64,000 nucleotides of DNA from Actinoalloteichus caeruleus DSM 43889 (GCF_000429185.2 NZ_AUBJ02000001.1:868001-932000); one strand, 5' to 3'. Numbered from the stretch's first letter, positions 18,186 to 27,305 are shown. Numbers and translations: made by a program. Notes: a model not told the origin generated them from the letters alone.

Positions 18186-18911
18186 TCAGCGTCCGAAGTG
18201 GGCGCCTCCGTTGACGTGGAGCACCTGGCCGGTGAGGTGACCTGCTCCGGGGGAGGCGAGGAATGCGCAGGTGGCGGCGATGTCGTCGGGTGCGCCGGCG
18301 CGGCCGGTGGCGGTGCGGGAGATCAGGGTGGCCCGTCGCTGGTCGCTGAGCCGGCCCCGGAAGAACTCGGTGTCCTCGATCAGTCCGGGGGAGACGAGGT
18401 TGGCGGTGATGCCGCGGGGCCCGAGGCGGGTGGCGACGTCGATGGTCCAGGCTTCCAGGGCTGCTTTGGAGGCTCCGTAGGAGCCGGCTCCGGTGCGGGC
18501 CGCGATCGACCCGACCATGATGACGCGGCCGTCGTCGGCGAGTCGCGGGGTGAGCGCGGTGGTGACCAGCACGGCGGAGAGCACGTTGGTCGCGAGGTTG
18601 GCCCGCCATTCCCGCGCCAGTCCGGTGAGGTCGTCCTTGTCGTGGGCGGGCAGGTCGAAGCCGACGTTGCCGCCGGCGTTGTTGATCAGGACGTCGACCC
18701 GGTCGGGCAGGGCGGGCAGGGCGGCGGTCACCGCGTCGGGGTCGCTGGCGTCGAAGGCGACCGCCCGGGCTCCGAGGGTGTTCGCGGCCTCGGTGAGCAC
18801 GTCGGTTCGGCGTCCGGTGATGGTGACCGAGTCGCCCTGGGAGGCGAACCGGGCCGCCACGGCGAGTCCGATACCGGTACCGCCGCCGGTGACCACGATG
18901 TTGCGCACCAC
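18186..18911 (-). CDS. Short-chain dehydrogenase/reductase (SDR)
   Basis: 241 residues. The NAD(P) motif TGGGTGIG is at residues 8-15 and VLINNAGG at ~85-92. The catalytic Ser is in VGSIAAR, with YGASK as the Tyr-x-x-x-Lys pair, and the C-terminal FLASPGAGHLTGQVLHVNGG is as in classical SDRs. RTD after beta-2 gives TGRR, a sign of NADP preference. Substrate unknown. It is divergent from the MarR gene with only 29 bases between, so it is almost certainly MarR-controlled. Confidence 0.88.
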   Translation of the reverse strand: MVRNIVVTGGGTGIGLAVAARFASQGDSVTITGRRTDVLTEAANTLGARAVAFDASDPDAVTAALPALPDRVDVLINNAGGNVGFDLPAHDKDDLTGLAREWRANLATNVLSAVLVTTALTPRLADDGRVIMVGSIAARTGAGSYGASKAALEAWTIDVATRLGPRGITANLVSPGLIEDTEFFRGRLSDQRRATLISRTATGRAGAPDDIAATCAFLASPGAGHLTGQVLHVNGGAHFGR

Positions 18912-18920
18912 ACAAACTCC

Positions 18921-18940
18921 TTTAGGTCTAAACTAGTGGG
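18921..18940. promoter_or_regulatory. Shared MarR operator/promoter between SDR and marR
   Basis: TTTAG-GT-CTAAA (18921-18932) is an AT-rich dyad followed by ACTAGT. It fills the 29-base space between the two divergent start codons, so a dimer bound here would block both genes. TAAACT (18929-18934) is placed six bases before GTG 18941 and could be the -10 of a leaderless regulator transcript. Confidence 0.6.
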
Positions 18941-19567
18941 GTGGCTGACCGTACTCCCGAACACGACACCACCGCAACCAGCGCCGGACCGGCACGGGAC
19001 GACTCGGGCGGCGAGGGACCCGCGTCCGGCGTGGACGCCGACGACACCGGACGAGCGGTCGACGAGGTCGACCTGATCGTCCGGGCGTGGCGGCGGGAAC
19101 GCCCCGGCGCGCCGGTGGGCTCCATCGGCGTGATCACCAGGATCTGGCGGGTCGCGAAGCTGTTGGACGACGAGCGGCGGCGCACCATGGCCAGGCTCGG
19201 CATGGACGCCGCCACCCGGGACCTGTTGAGCACTCTGCGTCGGGCGGGGTCGCCCTACCAGCTGGCGCCCTCGGAGATCGCGCGGCGCGCGCTGGTCAGT
19301 CCGGGTGCGGTGTCCCAGCGGGTGGCCCGCGCGGAGGCGGCGGGGCTGGTGCGGCGCCGGCGGGAGGGGCCGGACGGGCGGGCGGTGCTGGTCGAGCTCA
19401 CCTCGGAGGGGCACGAGGTGATCGGGGGCACGGTTGACGAACTGCTGCGTCACGAGGAGTCGTTGCTCTCCGGGCTCACCGACCAGCAGCGGGAGCACCT
19501 CGCCGACCTGCTCCGCGTCCTGCTCGCCGACCTCACCGGCCGTTTCGGTCCCGGCGGTGCGGGGTGA
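18941..19567 (+). CDS. MarR-family transcriptional regulator
   Basis: 208 residues. The first ~60 are acidic and probably disordered. The MarR winged helix runs ~75-175: RIWRVAKLLDDERRRTMARLGMDAATRDLLSTLRR, then LAPSEIARRALVSPGAVSQRVARAEAAGLVRRRREGPDGRAVLVELT. Usual MarR length is ~150, so the N-terminal extension is notable, but the GTG at 18941 has the only plausible promoter. Represses or activates the divergent SDR, presumably on ligand binding. Confidence 0.85.
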   Translation: MADRTPEHDTTATSAGPARDDSGGEGPASGVDADDTGRAVDEVDLIVRAWRRERPGAPVGSIGVITRIWRVAKLLDDERRRTMARLGMDAATRDLLSTLRRAGSPYQLAPSEIARRALVSPGAVSQRVARAEAAGLVRRRREGPDGRAVLVELTSEGHEVIGGTVDELLRHEESLLSGLTDQQREHLADLLRVLLADLTGRFGPGGAG

Positions 19568-19606
19568 GCCGGCGGGTGGCCCGGGGATTCCCGCCGGCCC
19601 GGTGCC

Positions 19607-20665
19607 CTACAGGCCCGAGGGGCGGGTGCGGTACCAGCCGGAGATCACCCGCACCAGGTGGGCCAGGTTCTGGGTGCGCATCACCGGGGAGAATGCGTTG
19701 ACCTCGAAGTCGGCGCTGGCCTCGGTGCCGCGCCAGATGCTGGTGGCCGACACCGGGGCGTTCATGTGCGGGTCCAGCGCGGTGAAGAAGGTGGTGACCT
19801 CCTCGTCGTTCGCCTCGTGCTCCTCGATGAGGGTGTGGTGGACGCCGGCGAGGACGCGCAGCATGCCGACGTGGCCCAGCAGCGACTGCGATCGCAGGTC
19901 GAGTGGGGTGAGGGTCCCTTCGGCCACGGCGCCGAGGTCCTTGAACCCGTCGGTCAGGCAGTCCAGGAAGCCGTGCACCAGCTCGACGAGGCTTTCGTCG
20001 GCGAGTTCGCGTTCGCGCTGCTTCCCGATGCGGCCCGCGACGCCGACGGCGACACCCCGGGTCAGGTCCGCCACGTGCTCGGCGCCCATGAGGTTGGGGT
20101 TCTTCCTGGTCATCCTGTCCTGTTCGAGATCCACCTTCCCTGTGAGGAGCGCGTGGTTCACGACACGGTCGAGGATGCGGTTGGCCACCTTGCTGCTGTC
20201 GAAACGAGCCCGCAGTGCGCTGGAGATCCCCTTGGCGTTGTCCGCGACGTCGACGAACATCTGCCGCGCGAGCACAGTGCTGGGTTCGACGTCAATGTCG
20301 ACGCCGATGGATTCCGATTCGAGTCGGTCCAACTGGACGCGGAGTTTCTGGCGGGTGTTCTCGAGGGTGGCGAGCGTGTCCTTCCGGGTGGTGCGTCCGA
20401 TCTCCCGGTCGATCTTCGTGATCTCGTCCCCGAGGCCCTTGATTCCCAGGTGCACTCCCAGGATTCGGTGTTGGCCGTCGATGGTCGACAGCGGGGAGAG
20501 CGCCCCTGTCGCCCAGGGGATGGTCAGGTACCCGATGTGGCCGTTGGTTCCCGCTGCCTCCTCGAAGGAGCAGCCGCCGTTGTCCCGGGCGAGCAGCGTG
20601 GGAGCCACCCAGGTCTCCTGCTGGCGGATGTCGTCACCGAACGCCTTCGCGTGGCGGCTGTCCAC
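19607..20665 (-). CDS. DGQHR-domain protein related to DndB (start uncertain)
   Basis: 352 residues from GTG 20665. The block ALSPLSTIDGQHRILGVHL is the DGQHR signature of DndB and related proteins. Further family-like parts are RHAKAFGDDI, ETWVAPTLLARDN, FVDVADNAKGIS and LTGKVDLEQDRMT. DndB regulates DNA phosphorothioation clusters, but DGQHR proteins also occur alone with unknown roles; here no dndACDE gene is in the window. The frame stays open to ~20857 with protein-like sequence (STFVAQ, IPLTSLDVILTTPNPDEPDPDN), so the true start lies upstream of 20665. No ATG/GTG/TTG occurs in frame there, while ATGGGACATACC at 20858 would fit with one G fewer. Confidence 0.75.
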   Translation of the reverse strand: MDSRHAKAFGDDIRQQETWVAPTLLARDNGGCSFEEAAGTNGHIGYLTIPWATGALSPLSTIDGQHRILGVHLGIKGLGDEITKIDREIGRTTRKDTLATLENTRQKLRVQLDRLESESIGVDIDVEPSTVLARQMFVDVADNAKGISSALRARFDSSKVANRILDRVVNHALLTGKVDLEQDRMTRKNPNLMGAEHVADLTRGVAVGVAGRIGKQRERELADESLVELVHGFLDCLTDGFKDLGAVAEGTLTPLDLRSQSLLGHVGMLRVLAGVHHTLIEEHEANDEEVTTFFTALDPHMNAPVSATSIWRGTEASADFEVNAFSPVMRTQNLAHLVRVISGWYRTRPSGL

Positions 20666-20857
20666 CTTGCGGTTGTCCGGGTCGGGTTCATCCGGGTTGG
20701 GAGTGGTCAGGATGACGTCCAGACTGGTCAGGGGAATTCGCGTGGAGTGGACCGTGCGGCCGCCCTGCGGGGATCGTTGGGCGACGAACGTGCTTTCACG
20801 GCGGGGTCCGCTGATTCGGTCGGGTTCGATTTCCCTGGTTCCCCCTGGTATGTCCCA
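20666..20857 (-). other. In-frame 5' extension of the DGQHR gene lacking a start codon
   Basis: Continuous open frame with coding-like translation joined to the DGQHR protein. Possible explanations are a one-base error right after ATG 20858, a CTG/ATA start, or use of GTG 20665. Confidence 0.5.
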
Positions 20858-21042
20858 TGCCCCCGGTGGGGGTGGATTGGCGGACGATCAACCTACCGCA
20901 GGGGGAGGGGCGGGGAACAACCCCTGCCCGCGTGGAGCGGGTACCTCAGGAATTGACTGGTCACTCGACTGTCGCGGTATTCCGTCAGTGGCCACCGGGT
21001 GGTGAGCCGTGGGGTCGAGGTCTTCTCCCCGGGCCGACGGTC

Positions 21043-21831
21043 TCAGCGCGGGGTGGTCGCGCCGGGGTCGACGGTGCGGGTTCGCACGAGGGCCTCGATG
21101 CCGTCGAGGACGCGGAGCAGGCCGAACTCGAAGTCGTGCGCCGGGTCGTGCGGCGCGCGGTGGGCGGTGCCGGCGGCGGCTCCGACCCGGGCGGCCACCG
21201 GGAACCGGTCGGGGTCGAGGACCCGGGTGAGGTGGGGGGCGTGCGCGGCCCACCACTGCTCGTCGCTCATGCCGGACCGGTGTTCGGTCCGCGCCGCCTC
21301 CCACGCGGCCCGGGCGGCGGTGCGCACGTGCCCGAGGACGAGGGTGAGGACCGCGTCCATCTCGACGTCGGTGAGGCCGATGCCGTCCAGGGCGCGGAGT
21401 TCGTGGTCGTACTTGGCGATGGCGTGCGGGCCCAGCACGGCACGGCCGGTGGCGACCTGCGCCAACCAGCCGTGCCGCTGGTAGAGCTCCCAGTTGCGCC
21501 GGGCCACGGCCTCGAGGTGCCGCCGCCACCCGCCGGGGGCGGGGGCGGTGAGGTCGAGTTCCCCGTAGACGGCGTCGACCATGGCCTCGACGAGTTCGTC
21601 CTTGCCGGGCACGTAGGTGTAGAGGGACATCGTGCCCACTCCGAGCTGGTGGGCGACGCGGCGCATGGACAGCGCGGCCAGGCCCTCGGTGTCGGCGAGG
21701 TCGACGGCGGCGCGGACGATGTCCTCGACGTCGATGCCCTGCCGGCCCCGCCGGCCGGACGGGCCGCTGGTCCTCCAGAGCAGGGCGAGGCTGCGAGCCG
21801 GGTCGGCGGGGCCGGGGTTCTCGGGGGCCAT
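21043..21831 (-). CDS. TetR-family regulator of the efflux operon
   Basis: 262 residues. The HTH is at ~30-80: IVRAAVDLADTEGLAALSMRRVAHQLGVGTMSLYTYVPGKDELVEAMVD. The C-terminal ligand domain (~95-250) resembles TetR class C-terminal domains (RRHLEAVARRNWELYQRHGWLAQV). It is third gene of the MFS-ABC-TetR unit, 37 bases after the ABC gene, so it is probably a local autoregulator sensing exported compounds. Confidence 0.88.
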   Translation of the reverse strand: MAPENPGPADPARSLALLWRTSGPSGRRGRQGIDVEDIVRAAVDLADTEGLAALSMRRVAHQLGVGTMSLYTYVPGKDELVEAMVDAVYGELDLTAPAPGGWRRHLEAVARRNWELYQRHGWLAQVATGRAVLGPHAIAKYDHELRALDGIGLTDVEMDAVLTLVLGHVRTAARAAWEAARTEHRSGMSDEQWWAAHAPHLTRVLDPDRFPVAARVGAAAGTAHRAPHDPAHDFEFGLLRVLDGIEALVRTRTVDPGATTPR

Positions 21832-21868
21832 GAGGCAGGGATCGTAGTCGTGCGCCGGGGCGGGCGGG

Positions 21869-23749
21869 TCAGGTGACCGGCGCGGTGGGGGAGGTGGCGT
21901 ACTGGGTGCGGTGCAGTTCGGCGTAGCGGCCCCCGGCGGTGAGGAGTGCGTCGTGGGTGCCGCGTTCGACGATGCGGCCCTCCTCGACGACGAGGATGGT
22001 GTCGGCGGCGCGGACGGTGGACAGTCGGTGGGCGATGACCAGGCAGGTGCGGCCGGTGGTCGCTTCGGCCAGGGCGTCCTGGACGGCGGCCTCGGAGGTG
22101 GCGTCGAGGGCGGCGGTGGCCTCGTCGAGGATCACCAGGCGGGGGGCGGCCAGCAGCAGTCGGGCGATGGTCAACCGCTGGCGTTCTCCTCCGGAGAAGC
22201 GGTAGCCGCGTTCCCCGACCACGGTGTCCAGTCCGTCGGGTAAGTCGGCGACGAGGTCGGCCAGGCGGGCTCGGCGCAGCGCGTCCCACACCTCGGCGTC
22301 GGTGGCCGAGGGGCGGGGCAGGGTCAGGTTCGCGCGGATGGTGTCGTGGAAGAGGTGTCCGTCCTGGGTGACCATGCCGACGGTGTCGCGTAGGGAGGCG
22401 CTGGTGAGGTCTCGGACGTCGACGTCGTTGATCCGCACGGCCCCGGCGGTGACGTCGTGGAGGCGGGAGAGCAGGTGGGCGATGGTGGACTTGCCGGCGC
22501 CGGAGGAGCCGACGAGGGCCACCGTGGTGCCGGGTTCGATCCGGAAGGACACCGAGCGCAGCACGGGCTGGTTCTCCCGTGTGTCGAGGGTGGCGACGTC
22601 CTCCAGGGAGGCCAGGGAGACCCTGTCGGCCGTGGGGTAGGTGAAGTCGACGGAGTCGAACTCGACTGCCACCGGCCCGGGTGGGGTGTCGCGGGCGTCG
22701 GGGCGTTGCCGGATGAGCGGCACCAGGTCGAGGATCTCGAAGACGCGTTCGAATGCCACGATGGCCGTCGAGATCTCGATGCGGGCGCTGGCCAACGCGG
22801 TCAGCGGCGCGTAGAGGCGGGTCAGCAGCATCGCCAGTGCCACCACCGCGCCGGGTTCGAGTTGCCCGGTCAGGGCGGCGACGCCGCCGACGCCGTAGAC
22901 CAGGGCCAGTGCCAGCGCCGAGACCAGGGTGAGGGCGGTGAGGAACACGTGTTGGACCATCGCCGAGCGGACGCCGATGTCCCGGACGCGGTCGGCGCGG
23001 CGGGCGAACTCCTCGGACTCCTGGTGGGGCCGGCCGAAGAGCTTGACCAGGGTCGCGCCGGGCGCGGAGAACCGTTCGGTCATCTGGGTGCCCATGGCGG
23101 CGTCGTGGGCGGCGGCCTCCCGGCGGAGCCGGGCGAGCCGGGTGCCCATCCGCTGGGCGGGCAGGACGAAGACGGGCAGGAGCAGCACGGCGAGCAGGGT
23201 GATCCGCCAGGAGATGCCGAGCATCACCACGAGGGTGAGGGCGAGGGTGACGAGGTTGCCCACGACTCCGGAGAGGGTGTCGCTGAAGGCGCGTTGGGCG
23301 CCGATGACGTCGTTGTTGAGCCGGCTGACCAGGGCGCCGGTGCGGGTGCGGGTGAAGAAGGCGAGGGGCATGCGTTGGACGTGGTCGAACACGGCGGTGC
23401 GCAGGTCCAGGATGAGGCCCTCGCCGAGGCGGGCGGACTGCCAGCGGGTGAGCAGTCCCAGGCCCGCCTCGGCCAGGGCGACCGCGGCGATGGTCAGGGC
23501 GACCCAGGCCACGGCGCTGGCCGGGCCTCCGGCGGTGATGGTGTCGACGACGCGGCCGGCCAGCACGGGGGTCACCACGGCGAGACTGGCGGTGATCACG
23601 CTGAGCAGGAGGAAGCCGGTGAGGAGACGCCGGTGGGGGTGGGCGAACCGGGCGATGCGGCGCAGGGTGTCGCGGGAGAGGGGGTGACGGCGGTGCTGGC
23701 CGTGCATCGCGTGGTGAAGCGACGTCCACGCGGTCATGTCCATGCTCAT
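21869..23749 (-). CDS. ABC exporter, fused membrane and ATPase domains
   Basis: 626 residues with a half-transporter layout. Six membrane helices lie in residues ~40-310. An ATPase domain follows (~370-610) with Walker A GSSGAGKST, Q-loop MVTQDGHLF, signature FSGGERQRL, Walker B LVILDEATAALD and an H-loop AHRLS. Acts as a homodimer exporting drugs, peptides or lipids. Start ATG 23749 (GGAGA before it), 25 bases after the MFS stop: same operon. Membrane-bound, energy from ATP. Confidence 0.9.
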   Translation of the reverse strand: MSMDMTAWTSLHHAMHGQHRRHPLSRDTLRRIARFAHPHRRLLTGFLLLSVITASLAVVTPVLAGRVVDTITAGGPASAVAWVALTIAAVALAEAGLGLLTRWQSARLGEGLILDLRTAVFDHVQRMPLAFFTRTRTGALVSRLNNDVIGAQRAFSDTLSGVVGNLVTLALTLVVMLGISWRITLLAVLLLPVFVLPAQRMGTRLARLRREAAAHDAAMGTQMTERFSAPGATLVKLFGRPHQESEEFARRADRVRDIGVRSAMVQHVFLTALTLVSALALALVYGVGGVAALTGQLEPGAVVALAMLLTRLYAPLTALASARIEISTAIVAFERVFEILDLVPLIRQRPDARDTPPGPVAVEFDSVDFTYPTADRVSLASLEDVATLDTRENQPVLRSVSFRIEPGTTVALVGSSGAGKSTIAHLLSRLHDVTAGAVRINDVDVRDLTSASLRDTVGMVTQDGHLFHDTIRANLTLPRPSATDAEVWDALRRARLADLVADLPDGLDTVVGERGYRFSGGERQRLTIARLLLAAPRLVILDEATAALDATSEAAVQDALAEATTGRTCLVIAHRLSTVRAADTILVVEEGRIVERGTHDALLTAGGRYAELHRTQYATSPTAPVT

Positions 23750-23774
23750 GGTGTCTCCGAACGGGGTGGGGTGG

Positions 23775-25313
23775 TCAGGCCGCGTCGGTGGCGGTGTCGG
23801 CGGTCGGTGGGGTTCGCAGGGTCAGCACGACGGTGACGGCGACGGCGAGGGTCAGGGCGGTCCCGATGAGGGCCACCCCGTGGAAGGCGTCGGTGAACGC
23901 GGCTCGGGCCAGGCTGAGCAGGTCGCCGGCCAGCGGGGCGGGCAGGGTGTCGGCGAGGGCGGCCGCGGCGCCGAGGGTGTCCCCGGCGGCGGTGGCCGCG
24001 TCGGCTCCCAGGCCGCTCGGCAGGTCCGTCATCGCGCCCCGGTAGAGGGCGGTGCCGACGCTGCCCAGGACGGCGATGCCCAGGGCCGTGCCCAGTTCGC
24101 TCCCGGTCTCCGACAGCGCGGAGGCCGAGCCGACCCGCTGGGCGGGCACCGAGCTGAGGATGACGTCGGTGGTCAGGGTCAGCGTGGGGCCCAGCCCGAA
24201 CTGGATGGCGGTGAACGCGGCGACCAGGACGGGTAGCCCGCCGTCGCTGTCGGTCCAGGTCAGGGTGATCAGGCCGGCCGCTCCGAGGGTGAGGCCGGCG
24301 GCCATCAGGACGGCGGGGCGGATCCAGCGCACCAGCAGCGGCGCGCACAGGGTGCCGACCACTCCGGCCGCGACGGCGGGCAGCATCCACAGGCCGGCGT
24401 CCAGGGGGGACAGGCCGAGGACGAGTTGCAGGTACTGGCCCTGGAAGAACATCACCCCCGACATGGCGAACACCGTGACGGTCTGGGCGAGAAGGGAGGC
24501 GGTGAAGGTGGTGTTGCGGAACAGTCCCAGGTCCAGCAGGGGGTGGGTCAGGGTGCGCTGTCGGCGGACGAAGACGACGCCGAGCACGCCGCCGGTGGCC
24601 AACCACACCAGGGACGTGCCGGTCGGGCCGTGTTCGGCGAGGTGTTTGATCCCGTACACGGCGGTGAGCACGGCCGTCAGGGACAGCAGGACGCTGGTCA
24701 GGTCGAGGCCCGCGGCGCGTTCGCCCCGGGTCTCGGGCAGCAGGAAGGGGCCGGTGGCCAGGAGCAGGGCCATGACGGGCACGCCGAGGAGGAACACCGA
24801 TCCCCACCAGAACTGGTGGAGGAGTATCCCGCCGACCACGGGGCCGAGCGCGGTACCGGCGGCGAAGCAGGTCATCCACACCGAGACGGCGAGGGTGCGT
24901 TGCCGGGGGTGGGTGAACAGGGTGCGGATGAGCGACAGGGTCGAGGGCATGAGGGTCGCGCCGGCCACGCCCAGCAGTGCCCGGCTGAGGATCAGGGTGA
25001 GGGCGGTGGGGGAGAACGCCGCGAGCACGGAGGCGACACCGAAGGCGGCCGAGCCGATCAACAGCAGGCGCCGCCGGCCGATGCGGTCGCCGAGGGTGCC
25101 CATCGTGATGAGCGTGCCGGCGATGAGGAACCCGTAGCTGTCGGTGATCCACAGCAGTTCGGTGCCGGTGGGCGCCAGGTCGGCGGTCAGCGCGGGCACG
25201 GCCAGGTGCAGCACCGTCATGTCCATCGCGATGAGCAGCGTGGGCAGCGCGAGGACCGCCAGGCCCAGCCACTGCCGGCGGCCGGCGCGGGGGCCGGTGT
25301 GTGTCGTGGTCAT
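23775..25313 (-). CDS. Drug:H+ antiporter, 14-helix MFS (EmrB/QacA type)
   Basis: 512 residues, ~14 hydrophobic helices. Family motifs are DMTVLHLAVPALTADL in helix 1, the loop GTLGDRIGRRRLLLIG, and motif C-like TALGPVVGGILL. Length matches DHA2 exporters. Start ATG 25313 has AGGAACTCC before it; the frame continues upstream into the SoxR promoter without homology. First gene of the MFS-ABC-TetR operon and divergent from soxR across a SoxR box, so expression is expected when SoxR is oxidised or bound by redox-active compounds. Confidence 0.9.
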   Translation of the reverse strand: MTTTHTGPRAGRRQWLGLAVLALPTLLIAMDMTVLHLAVPALTADLAPTGTELLWITDSYGFLIAGTLITMGTLGDRIGRRRLLLIGSAAFGVASVLAAFSPTALTLILSRALLGVAGATLMPSTLSLIRTLFTHPRQRTLAVSVWMTCFAAGTALGPVVGGILLHQFWWGSVFLLGVPVMALLLATGPFLLPETRGERAAGLDLTSVLLSLTAVLTAVYGIKHLAEHGPTGTSLVWLATGGVLGVVFVRRQRTLTHPLLDLGLFRNTTFTASLLAQTVTVFAMSGVMFFQGQYLQLVLGLSPLDAGLWMLPAVAAGVVGTLCAPLLVRWIRPAVLMAAGLTLGAAGLITLTWTDSDGGLPVLVAAFTAIQFGLGPTLTLTTDVILSSVPAQRVGSASALSETGSELGTALGIAVLGSVGTALYRGAMTDLPSGLGADAATAAGDTLGAAAALADTLPAPLAGDLLSLARAAFTDAFHGVALIGTALTLAVAVTVVLTLRTPPTADTATDAA

Positions 25314-25368
25314 CGGAGTTCCTGTTCTCGGAGTGGGGCGCGGGTTCCTTGACCGGCGCCGCCCCGGA

Positions 25369-25399
25369 ACGGTAGAACCTGAACCAATCTTCAGGTCAA
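25369..25399 (-). promoter_or_regulatory. SoxR box inside a 19-bp-spacer promoter of the efflux operon
   Basis: Reading the minus strand: -35 TTGACC, then a 19-base spacer, then TACCGT as -10. The overlong spacer is the hallmark of MerR/SoxR-activated promoters. Within it the 18-base dyad CCTGAACCAATCTTCAGG (25378-25395) fits the SoxR-box pattern CCTnAA-N6-TTnAGG. It lies between soxR and the pump genes. Confidence 0.85.
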
Positions 25400-25420
25400 C
25401 TGCGCGTGGTGGGGGATGTG

Positions 25421-25921
25421 GTGACAGTGGAGGGTCCACGGTGGGACCAGGACGAGCTGACGGTGGGCCAGGTGGCCCGGCGGGCGGGGGTGGCGGTCAG
25501 CGCCCTGCACTTCTACGAGCGGCAGGGGCTGATCCGCTCCCGCCGGACCAGTGGCAACCAGCGGCGTTACCGGCGGGACACGCTGCGCCGGATCGCGCTC
25601 GTCCGGGTGGCCCAGCGGGTGGGCATCCCGCTGTCCGAGGTCGCCGAGGTGCTCGCGTTGTTGCCGGAGGGACGGACACCGAACCGGGAGGACTGGCAGC
25701 GGATCTCCGAGCGGTGGCACCACGAGCTCAGTGAGCGCATCCGGTACCTGGAGCAGTTGCGGGACGACTTCACCGACTGCGTCGGCTGCGGGTGCCTGTC
25801 GCTGGACCGGTGCGCCCTGGCCAATCCGAGGGATGTGTGCGGGCAGGAGGGCAGTGGTCCCCAGCGGCTGCGGGGGTGTTCGGTGTTCCCGGTGGGGTTG
25901 CGGGGACCGTCCGAGTGCTGA
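25421..25921 (+). CDS. soxR: SoxR, redox-sensing MerR-family regulator
   Basis: 166 residues. The MerR HTH is LTVGQVARRAGVAVSALHFYERQGLI, followed by RRYRRDTLRRIALVRVAQRVGIPL and a coiled dimerisation helix. The [2Fe-2S] ligands are CVGCGCLSLDRC, the exact C-x2-C-x-C-x5-C spacing of SoxR. In actinomycetes SoxR answers redox-active metabolites (quinones, phenazines) rather than a full oxidative-stress regulon. GTG 25421 was chosen for the GGGGGAT before it; GTG 25406 and 25427 are also in frame. Regulates the divergent efflux operon through the box at 25378-25395. Confidence 0.93.
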   Translation: MTVEGPRWDQDELTVGQVARRAGVAVSALHFYERQGLIRSRRTSGNQRRYRRDTLRRIALVRVAQRVGIPLSEVAEVLALLPEGRTPNREDWQRISERWHHELSERIRYLEQLRDDFTDCVGCGCLSLDRCALANPRDVCGQEGSGPQRLRGCSVFPVGLRGPSEC

Positions 25922-26155
25922 ACGGCCGGGGCGGGGAGAGCGTGGAGTGGACCGCGCCCGGGAAGGGAACGGGGCCCGGTCGCCGGGGGCGGGGTCCGAC
26001 GGGGCGCGGGGTGGCCGGGTGGGCGCGCCCTGGTCCACGCCGTCCCCGGTGGCGCGGCGTCGGCGTTGACGGGCTCGGCCACCACCTGCCCGTGCCGGGC
26101 GGCGTACCGGAGGAGGTCACGGTCCCACGCGGCGGGATCGCCGGGGCGGCGGGGC

Positions 26156-26950
26156 TCAGCGGGCGGGGGCGGAGCCGAGGACGACGGTGGCCGTCACGTC
26201 CGGGGAGCGGGCGGCGGTGGCGTCGAGCCCGTCCGCCCGCAGGATGGCGACCGCGGGCCCGGCCTGCCGGTCGCTGGTCTCGACGAGCAGGTGACCGCCG
26301 GGGGACAACCACTCCTCGGCCCGCGCGCTGACCCGGCGCAGCAGGTCGAGGCCGTCGCCGCCGCCGTCGAGCGCGGCCCGGGCCTCGTGCAACCTGGCCT
26401 CCGGTGGGAGCAGGGCGATCTCCCGGGTCGGGACGTAGGGGACGTTGGCCAGCAGGACGTCCACGCGGCCGCGCAACCCGGCGGGCAGCGGGGCGTAGAG
26501 GTCCCCCAGGAACACCTGGCCGTCGAGGTCGGCGAGGTTGTCCCGGGCGCAGGACACGGCGGCGGGATCGATGTCGCTGGCGTGGACGCGGATCCCGGGA
26601 CGCCGCGTGGCCAGGGCCAGTCCCAGCGCGCCCGACCCGCAGCACAGGTCCACCACGACGCTGCCGGGACCGGTCACCTCGGCGGCGCGGTCGACGAGGA
26701 ACTCGGTGCGGCGTCGGGGGACGAACACGCCGGGGGCCACCCGCACGCGGCATCCGGCGAACTCGGCCCAGCCGAGCAGGTGTTCGAGGGGCAGGCCGGC
26801 GACCCGGCGGCGGAGGAGGGCGTCCAGGTGCGCCGGGGTGCGGGCGGCATCTCGCAGCAGGCGGGCCTCGTCCTCGGCGAACACGCAGCCGGCCTCCCGC
26901 AGCGCGTCGACGACGGGATCGGAGGGGGGTGGGGTCGGCGTGTTCGGCAC
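26156..26950 (-). CDS. PrmC-related glutamine N5-methyltransferase
   Basis: 264 residues. The N-terminal helical domain (LREAGCVFAEDEARLLRDAA, LPLEHLLGWAEFAG, then VFVPRRRTEFLV) is followed by a Rossmann fold with VVDLCCGSGALGLAL (SAM) and the catalytic NVPYVP. This is NVPY, in place of the NPPY of true PrmC, as in the PrmC-related subgroup. Such enzymes methylate a Gln side chain in a partner protein; the release-factor enzyme itself is expected elsewhere. GTG start fixed by GGAGG. Monocistronic. Confidence 0.82.
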   Translation of the reverse strand: MPNTPTPPPSDPVVDALREAGCVFAEDEARLLRDAARTPAHLDALLRRRVAGLPLEHLLGWAEFAGCRVRVAPGVFVPRRRTEFLVDRAAEVTGPGSVVVDLCCGSGALGLALATRRPGIRVHASDIDPAAVSCARDNLADLDGQVFLGDLYAPLPAGLRGRVDVLLANVPYVPTREIALLPPEARLHEARAALDGGGDGLDLLRRVSARAEEWLSPGGHLLVETSDRQAGPAVAILRADGLDATAARSPDVTATVVLGSAPAR

Positions 26951-27305
26951 AGGGCGCCTCCGGTCTGCCGAGCGGGTGGGCCTCACCCCCGCCGGACGCC
27001 GGCCCGGTCGGGCCACCGGCACTCGTCGAGTTGATCTTCGTGCGGGGGCAACTCTACTCCGGGGGTGGCCTCGGGCGGGCGCGTGTGGCGGGATGCCGAC
27101 GCCGCCACCCCCGTGTCCTGGTGGGACGCGCGGGGCGGGGCCGTCGCCCCGGCGGGGCTGGCGGTCTCCCCGGCCCCGTCGAGGTCGGGGCGCCACTGGT
27201 CCTGCCCGGTGGCGGCCAGGGCGGGAGGCCGCCACCTGGGCGGACCACCGCCGCCAGGACCGCCGCCGGGCGGGCCCGGGGCCGGGACGCGGCCGCCCTC
27301 GGGTG

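Noticed and set aside
20927-20941. CRISPR type I-E-like repeat half (CCCGC-GTGGA-GCGGG next to GGAACAACCCC)
   Set aside because: Only one copy, no spacer-repeat periodicity and no cas genes; a hairpin by chance.
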